Assembly: GCA_017577575.1 (NCBI GenBank)
Contig: PKRG01000008.1
Coordinates: 1 to 64,000 of the forward strand
Origin: Acidimicrobiia bacterium
GTDB lineage: Bacteria; Actinomycetota; Acidimicrobiia; Spongiisociales; ZC4RG35
Reading direction: 5' to 3'
DNA: 64,000 nucleotides
Shown here piece by piece: positions 59,703 through 64,000 of this stretch. The notes beneath the pieces are model-generated. The model was not told where the DNA came from. It did no database searches and worked only from the letters and a program-made list of their open reading frames with translations. The position numbers and the translations under genes are program-made. Each line of letters starts with the position of its first letter. The stretch's first letter is position 1.

Positions 59703-60974
59703 TCAGAGGAACCGGGCGAGGTACTGGCGCTTCTTGCCGACCCGTATCACGAGGGTGGTGGCGGTGGCGAGATCCTGGGGGCCGACCACGCGGGCGGAGT
59801 CGGTGATCGGCTCGTCGTTGACCCGGACGCCTCCCTGCTCGATGAGCCTGCGGGCCTCGCTGTTGCTCTTCGACGCGCCGACACGGGTCATGAGGTCCAG
59901 CAGGCCGATGCCCGCCTCCAGCTCGGAGCGGGGGATCTCGGCGGTGGGCGCCTGCTCGAACGCCATCGCCAGCACCTCGTCGCTGAGCTGGGACACCGGG
60001 GCGTCTCCGAACAGCACCGCCGTGGCCTGCTCGGCGGCCCGCAGCCCCTCGTCGCCGTGGACGATCCGGGTGGTCTCGGCGGCGAGCTTCCTCTGACCCA
60101 TGCGGGATCCCGGGTCGTCGGCGTGGGCCCTGGCGATCTCCTCGATCTCTTCGATCGGGAGGAACGTGTACATCCGCAAGAACCTCTCGACGTCGCGGTC
60201 GTCTGTGTTGAGCCACCACTGGTAGTACTGGAACGGCGACGTGAGGTCGGGATCCAGCCAGGGGGCGTTGCCGGCCGACTTGGAGAACTTCTTGCCGTCG
60301 GACCCTTCCACGAGCGGCCAGGTGATGGCATGCACCTGGGCTCCGTGGCGGCGGCGGATCAGGTCGACACCCGACAGGATGTTCCCCCATTGGTCGGACC
60401 CTCCGCCCTGCAGGGTGCAGCCGTAGGTCCGGTAGAGGTAGTCGTAGTCGAAGGCCTGGAGCAGCGTGTAGCTGAACTCCGTGTAAGAGATCCCCTGCTC
60501 GCGGTCTTCCATGCGGCGCCGGATCGCCTCCCGGGAGATCAGCTGGTTGACCGAGAAGTGCTTGCCGATCTCGCGGAGGAACTCGAGGACGGTGACGTCT
60601 TTCGTCCACTCGTAGTTGTCGACGAGGATGGCATCGGACATGTCGAGGACCCGCCCGAAGTCCCGGCGGATCCCCTCCAGGTTGCGCTCCACCTCCTCGT
60701 CGGACATCAACGCCCGCTCCTCGTCGCGGAAGGATGGGTCGCCGATGCGCCCGGTGGCGCCGCCGGCCAAGGCGATGGGCCGGTGGCCGGCGCGCTGCAG
60801 CCAGGCCATCACCATCAGGCCCGCCAGGTTGCCGACGTGGAGCGACGGGGCGGTCGGGTCGAAGCCGACATAGAAGGTCCGTCTGCCCGTGGCCAGGTGC
60901 TCGACGAGGCTCGCCTCGTCGGTGTGGTCCTGGAGCAGGCCCCTCTCGCGCAGGGTCTCGATGGGATTCGACAT
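59703..60974 (-). CDS. tyrS: Tyrosyl-tRNA synthetase
   Basis: A 423-residue class I synthetase. HIGH-like motif PSLHVGNLAGL, tyrosine pocket YTEFSYTLLQAFDY and GGSDQWGNILSGVDLIR, KMSKS-type loop DGKKFSKSAGNA, and a C-terminal S4 RNA-binding domain (SNSEARRLIEQGGVRVND). ATG 60974 is preferred; ATG 60986 would add four residues. It is divergent from leuS with about 116 nt between; no T-box-like leader is visible. Confidence 0.95.
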   Translation of the reverse strand: MSNPIETLRERGLLQDHTDEASLVEHLATGRRTFYVGFDPTAPSLHVGNLAGLMVMAWLQRAGHRPIALAGGATGRIGDPSFRDEERALMSDEEVERNLEGIRRDFGRVLDMSDAILVDNYEWTKDVTVLEFLREIGKHFSVNQLISREAIRRRMEDREQGISYTEFSYTLLQAFDYDYLYRTYGCTLQGGGSDQWGNILSGVDLIRRRHGAQVHAITWPLVEGSDGKKFSKSAGNAPWLDPDLTSPFQYYQWWLNTDDRDVERFLRMYTFLPIEEIEEIARAHADDPGSRMGQRKLAAETTRIVHGDEGLRAAEQATAVLFGDAPVSQLSDEVLAMAFEQAPTAEIPRSELEAGIGLLDLMTRVGASKSNSEARRLIEQGGVRVNDEPITDSARVVGPQDLATATTLVIRVGKKRQYLARFL

Positions 60975-61090
60975 TGGCGATTCCACGGTAGTGGCCGATG
61001 CAACACCCCTCTGCCGGCGGTGGTCGGGCCGGGCAGGGGCGGAACCGGCTTCCTCGGCCCGAAGCGCCCCGAGTACCCTTTGGCGGGAGC

Positions 61091-63514
61091 ATGTACGACT
61101 TCCAGAAGATCGAAGCGAAGTGGCAGGAGCGCTGGGCGGACTCCGGCGTGTTCGAAGTCGAAGCCGACCCCTCGCGCCCGAAGTTCTACAACCTGACGAT
61201 GTACCCCTACCCGTCGGGGGCGCTCCACCAGGGTCACGTCCGCAACTACACCTACGGCGACCTGCTGACCCGCTACATGACCATGCGGGGATACAACGTG
61301 TTGTCTCCGATGGGCTGGGACAGCTTCGGTCTTCCCGCCGAGAACGCGGCGATCGCCACGGGTGTCCATCCCCGGATCAACACCGAGAAGCAGATCGCCC
61401 GGATGTCGGAGCAGATCCGCCGGCTGGGGGCGATGTACGACTGGCGCCGCGAGATCGCGTCCCACCATCCCGACTACTACCGGTGGGACCAATGGCTGTT
61501 CCTGAAGCTGTTCGAGCGCGGCCTCGCCTACAAGGCGGAGGCGCCCGTCAACTGGTGTCCCAACGACCAGACGGTCCTGGCCAACGAGCAGGTCGTCGAC
61601 GGCCGCTGTGAGCGGTGCGGCCACGAGGTCATCCGCCGCAACCTGAGCCAGTGGTTCTTCAAGATCACCGACTACGCCGAGCGGCTGCTCGCCGACCTGG
61701 ACCAGCTGGAGCACTGGCCCGAGCGGGTCCGCGTCATGCAGCGCAATTGGATCGGGCGGTCGGAGGGCGCGCTGTTCACCATGCAGGTGGACGGCCTGGA
61801 CGCCAGCTTCGATGTCTTCACCACCCGCCCCGACACCATCTTCGGGATGACGTTCGCGGTGCTGGCTCCCGAGCACCCGCTGGTGGACCGGCTCGTGGCG
61901 GGCACCGAATACGAGGCCGAGGTGCGCGCCTATCAGGAGAAGGCGGCGAAGGAGAGCGAGATCGACCGGATGGCGGAGGGTGACAAGACCGGTGTCTTCA
62001 CCGGCCGCTACGCCGTCAACCCCGTCAACGACCGGCGCGTCCCCATCTACATCGCCGACTACGTCCTGATGGGCTACGGCACCGGAGCCATCATGGCCGT
62101 GCCCGGCCAGGACCAGCGCGACTGGGACTTCGCCGAGAAGTACGGGATCGACATCATCCGCACGGTGGAGCCTCCCGCCGATTTCGACGGCAAGGCATAC
62201 GTCGGCGAAGGGCGAGTGATCAACTCCGGCTTCCTCGACGGCCTCGACATCGAGACCGCCAAGGAGCGGATGATCGCCTGGCTGGAAGAGAAGGGGATCG
62301 GCCGCCGCCAGGTCCAGTACCGCCTGCGCGACTGGCTCATCAGCCGCCAGCGCTACTGGGGGTGCCCCATCCCGATCGTGCACTGCCCGGATTGCGGCCA
62401 GGTTCCGGTTCCCGAGGACCAGCTGCCGGTCGAGCTGCCCGATGTCGAGGACTACGCCCCCAAGGGACGCTCACCTCTGGCGGCGCTGGACTCGTTCGTC
62501 AACACGACGTGCCCGAACTGCGGTGGCCCCGCCCAGCGGGAGACCGACACGATGGACACGTTCGTCGACAGCTCCTGGTACTTCCTGCGGTTCACCGACG
62601 CCCGCAACCAGGATCAGATCTTCGACCCGGAGAAGGCGGCCTACTGGATGCCGGTCGACCAGTACATCGGCGGCATCGAGCACGCCGTCCTGCACCTGCT
62701 GTACTCGCGGTTCATCACCAAGGTCCTCTTCGACATGGGCCTGTCGCCGGTGGAGGAGCCGTTCGCCCGGCTGTTCACCCAGGGGATGATCCGCCTGGGC
62801 GGCGCCAAGATGTCGAAGTCGAAGGGCAACATCGTCGACCCCCTCGACCTGCTGGCCTCCCACGGCGCCGATGCCCTGCGCCTGTACCACCTGTTCATGG
62901 GCCCGCCCGCCGAGGACGCCGACTGGGACGAACACGGCATCGACGGCACGTCCCGGTTCCTGGACCGGGTGTGGCGCCTGGTGACAGGCGAGTTCGGGGA
63001 GCCCACCGACCGGGAGGAGAACGAGTCCGACCGGGCGGTGATCTCCGAGACCCACCGGGCCATCAAGAAGGTCACCGAGGACATCGAGCGCTTCGCTTTC
63101 AACACGGCGGTGCCCGCGCTGATGACGCTCGTCAACACCCTCGTCGACTACGTCCGCCAGGGCGCCCGACGGGAGACGTTCGACTACGCCGTGGAGAAGC
63201 TGTTGCTGCTGCTGTCGCCGATGGCCCCCCACATCGCGCACGAGCTGTGGGAGCGGACCGGCCACACGACCATGCTCGCCACCGAAGCGTGGCCCGAGTA
63301 CGACCCCGAGCTGGCCAAGCTCGAGGTGGTGACCATGGTGATCCAGGTCAACGGCAAGGTGCGGGACCGGGCCGAGGTCGACGCCTCGATAAGCGCCGAC
63401 GACGCCGAGCGCCTGGCGCTCGAGTCGCCCCGCATCAAGGAGTGGATCGGCGACGGCGAGGTGAAGAAGGTGATCAGCCGCCCACCGCGGCTGGTGAACA
63501 TCGTCGTCGGGTGA
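61091..63514 (+). CDS. leuS: Leucyl-tRNA synthetase
   Basis: An 807-residue class I synthetase. HIGH region YPYPSGALHQGHVRNYT (about 38-54), zinc-type knuckles CERCG and CPDCG/CPNCG, CP1 editing domain with TTRPDTIFGMTF and GYGTGAIMAVPGQDQRD (catalytic editing Asp), RQRYWGCPIP, and KMSKSKGN near 575. The anticodon-binding C-terminal domain ends IVVG. The mature-type start ATG 61091 is preceded by GGGAG; upstream codons belong to the leader. The stop overlaps the next gene (GTGA). Confidence 0.96.
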   Translation: MYDFQKIEAKWQERWADSGVFEVEADPSRPKFYNLTMYPYPSGALHQGHVRNYTYGDLLTRYMTMRGYNVLSPMGWDSFGLPAENAAIATGVHPRINTEKQIARMSEQIRRLGAMYDWRREIASHHPDYYRWDQWLFLKLFERGLAYKAEAPVNWCPNDQTVLANEQVVDGRCERCGHEVIRRNLSQWFFKITDYAERLLADLDQLEHWPERVRVMQRNWIGRSEGALFTMQVDGLDASFDVFTTRPDTIFGMTFAVLAPEHPLVDRLVAGTEYEAEVRAYQEKAAKESEIDRMAEGDKTGVFTGRYAVNPVNDRRVPIYIADYVLMGYGTGAIMAVPGQDQRDWDFAEKYGIDIIRTVEPPADFDGKAYVGEGRVINSGFLDGLDIETAKERMIAWLEEKGIGRRQVQYRLRDWLISRQRYWGCPIPIVHCPDCGQVPVPEDQLPVELPDVEDYAPKGRSPLAALDSFVNTTCPNCGGPAQRETDTMDTFVDSSWYFLRFTDARNQDQIFDPEKAAYWMPVDQYIGGIEHAVLHLLYSRFITKVLFDMGLSPVEEPFARLFTQGMIRLGGAKMSKSKGNIVDPLDLLASHGADALRLYHLFMGPPAEDADWDEHGIDGTSRFLDRVWRLVTGEFGEPTDREENESDRAVISETHRAIKKVTEDIERFAFNTAVPALMTLVNTLVDYVRQGARRETFDYAVEKLLLLLSPMAPHIAHELWERTGHTTMLATEAWPEYDPELAKLEVVTMVIQVNGKVRDRAEVDASISADDAERLALESPRIKEWIGDGEVKKVISRPPRLVNIVVG

Positions 63515-63897
63515 TCCGGGCCTCCGCCCTCCTCGGGCCTTTCGACACCGCCGAGGTGAGGCGGCTGCTGGCCCCGGTCCGGCCCGAAGAAGTCGACATC
63601 CGCCTGCTGCCGCGTTCGCTCCAGCGCGTCGTGCCGCGATGGGTGGCGGCCGTCACCACGCCGTGGGCGGTGTACGTCCGGCCGCAGGCGCTGACGAGCG
63701 GAGACGAGGCCATCGCCCGGCTCGTCGTCCACGAGCTCGTCCATTGGCGCCAGTGGCGCACCCTGGGGGTCGTCGGGTTCCTGCGCCGCTACGTCGGCGA
63801 CTACCTGCGGGGCCGCATGCGGGGCCTGGACCACCGCTCGGCCTACCTCGAGATAGGCCTCGAGCGGGAGGCGACGGAAGCGGCCCGAAGGGTCTGA
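63511..63897 (+). CDS. Small zincin-like protein with HELVH motif
   Basis: A 128-residue protein coupled to leuS by a 4-nt overlap. Its centre reads LVVHELVHWRQW with His74-Glu75-x2-His78, the HExxH zinc-protease motif, and the C-terminal SAYLEIGLEREA could give a third Glu ligand (as in DUF4157-like or gluzincin-type proteins). PWAVYVRPQAL lies where these families have an edge strand. No signal peptide. Activity and role unproven; many actinobacterial MAG genes like this are hypothetical. Confidence 0.65.
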   Translation: MIRASALLGPFDTAEVRRLLAPVRPEEVDIRLLPRSLQRVVPRWVAAVTTPWAVYVRPQALTSGDEAIARLVVHELVHWRQWRTLGVVGFLRRYVGDYLRGRMRGLDHRSAYLEIGLEREATEAARRV

Positions 63898-63911
63898 CCG
63901 GTTCGCCCGGC

Positions 63912-64000
63912 CTATTCGATGACGACACCGTCGAGGTCGGGTGCCTCCGGGTACTCGAGGCCCAGCCCTTCCATCACTCCGACGACGATCTCTCCGATCG
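63912..64000 (-). CDS. C-terminus of a gene cut by the right edge (possibly PPK2-like)
   Basis: The last 28 codons of a minus-strand gene: IGEIVVGVMEGLGLEYPE, then APDLDGVVIE and stop. The LGLxYPE ending followed by a short acidic tail is similar to the C-termini of polyphosphate kinase 2 proteins, but this is too little to identify the family. It converges on the zincin gene with 14 nt between. Confidence 0.35.
   Translation of the reverse strand, partial: IGEIVVGVMEGLGLEYPEAPDLDGVVIE

Noticed and set aside
60975..61090. T-box leader for tyrS or leuS
   Set aside because: The divergent region is only about 116 nt and lacks a recognisable T-box sequence or antiterminator.
58741..61092. A 783-codon minus-strand frame over the ligD-like gene and tyrS
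   Set aside because: It is an out-of-phase shadow of both genes, made of Arg/Pro/Gly-rich sequence without motifs.

Overview
The window is high-GC DNA from a Gram-positive actinobacterium, most likely a deep-branching class such as Acidimicrobiia. This rests on the gene order tig-clpP-clpX, folC-ndk, mreBCD-mrdA-rodA, rne-rplU-rpmA-obgE-proB and nadD-rsfS, on many GTG and TTG starts, on Thr-rich lipoprotein linkers and on an LPFTG cell-wall anchor. No rRNA is present, so the class is an inference. Almost everything looks chromosomal. There is no CRISPR array, no complete mobile element and no origin.

Layout. 1-5.6 kb: the start of an unrecognised minus-strand gene at the left edge, abutting a possible truncated beta-propeller gene; small zinc-finger and DUF2007-like proteins, an SDR, an M23 peptidase, a lipoprotein, and an ArsR/SRPBCC pair with its own apparently leaderless promoter. 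5.7-11.2 kb: ferredoxin, HMG-CoA lyase and an isovaleryl-CoA-type dehydrogenase (leucine-type catabolism), pdxH, an MBL hydrolase, rph and rdgB. 11.2-15.9 kb: six tRNA genes around an OpuA/ProU-type glycine betaine importer with its own terminator. 15.9-19.3 kb: tig-clpP-clpX. 19.3-21.5 kb: an isolated sortase-type surface protein with 20 EQP tripeptides and four 15-residue repeats, followed by a strong terminator. 21.5-34.6 kb: folC, ndk, the rod-shape/elongasome operon, tdk, RNase E/G, ribosomal proteins L21 and L27, ObgE and ProB.

34.6-44 kb: TrkH/TrkA potassium uptake, a MoxR ATPase with a VWA protein and a response regulator, two tandem GAPDH genes, a degenerate M23-like gene overlapping nadD, rsfS and tRNA-Ala. 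44-52.4 kb: more accessory in character, with an aminoglycoside-phosphotransferase-like fragment, a kelch lipoprotein, a RibD/DHFR-like gene that seems to begin at ATA, an SDR, a two-TM coiled-coil protein, an ABC-2 exporter, a 3-hydroxyacyl-CoA dehydrogenase and OsmC. 52.4-58.7 kb: a complete Opp/Dpp-type importer. 58.8-64 kb: a stand-alone LigD polymerase domain, tyrS, leuS, a small zincin, and the end of a gene cut by the right edge.

The most unusual items are: (i) a GAPDH paralogue, translationally coupled upstream of a normal gapA, in which the catalytic Cys is Asn; (ii) an OppC-type permease with about 120 extra extracytoplasmic residues resembling one lobe of a periplasmic binding protein; (iii) a gene whose conserved N-terminus and Shine-Dalgarno point to ATA as start codon; (iv) the repeat-stalk surface protein. 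None of these was tested by database search.
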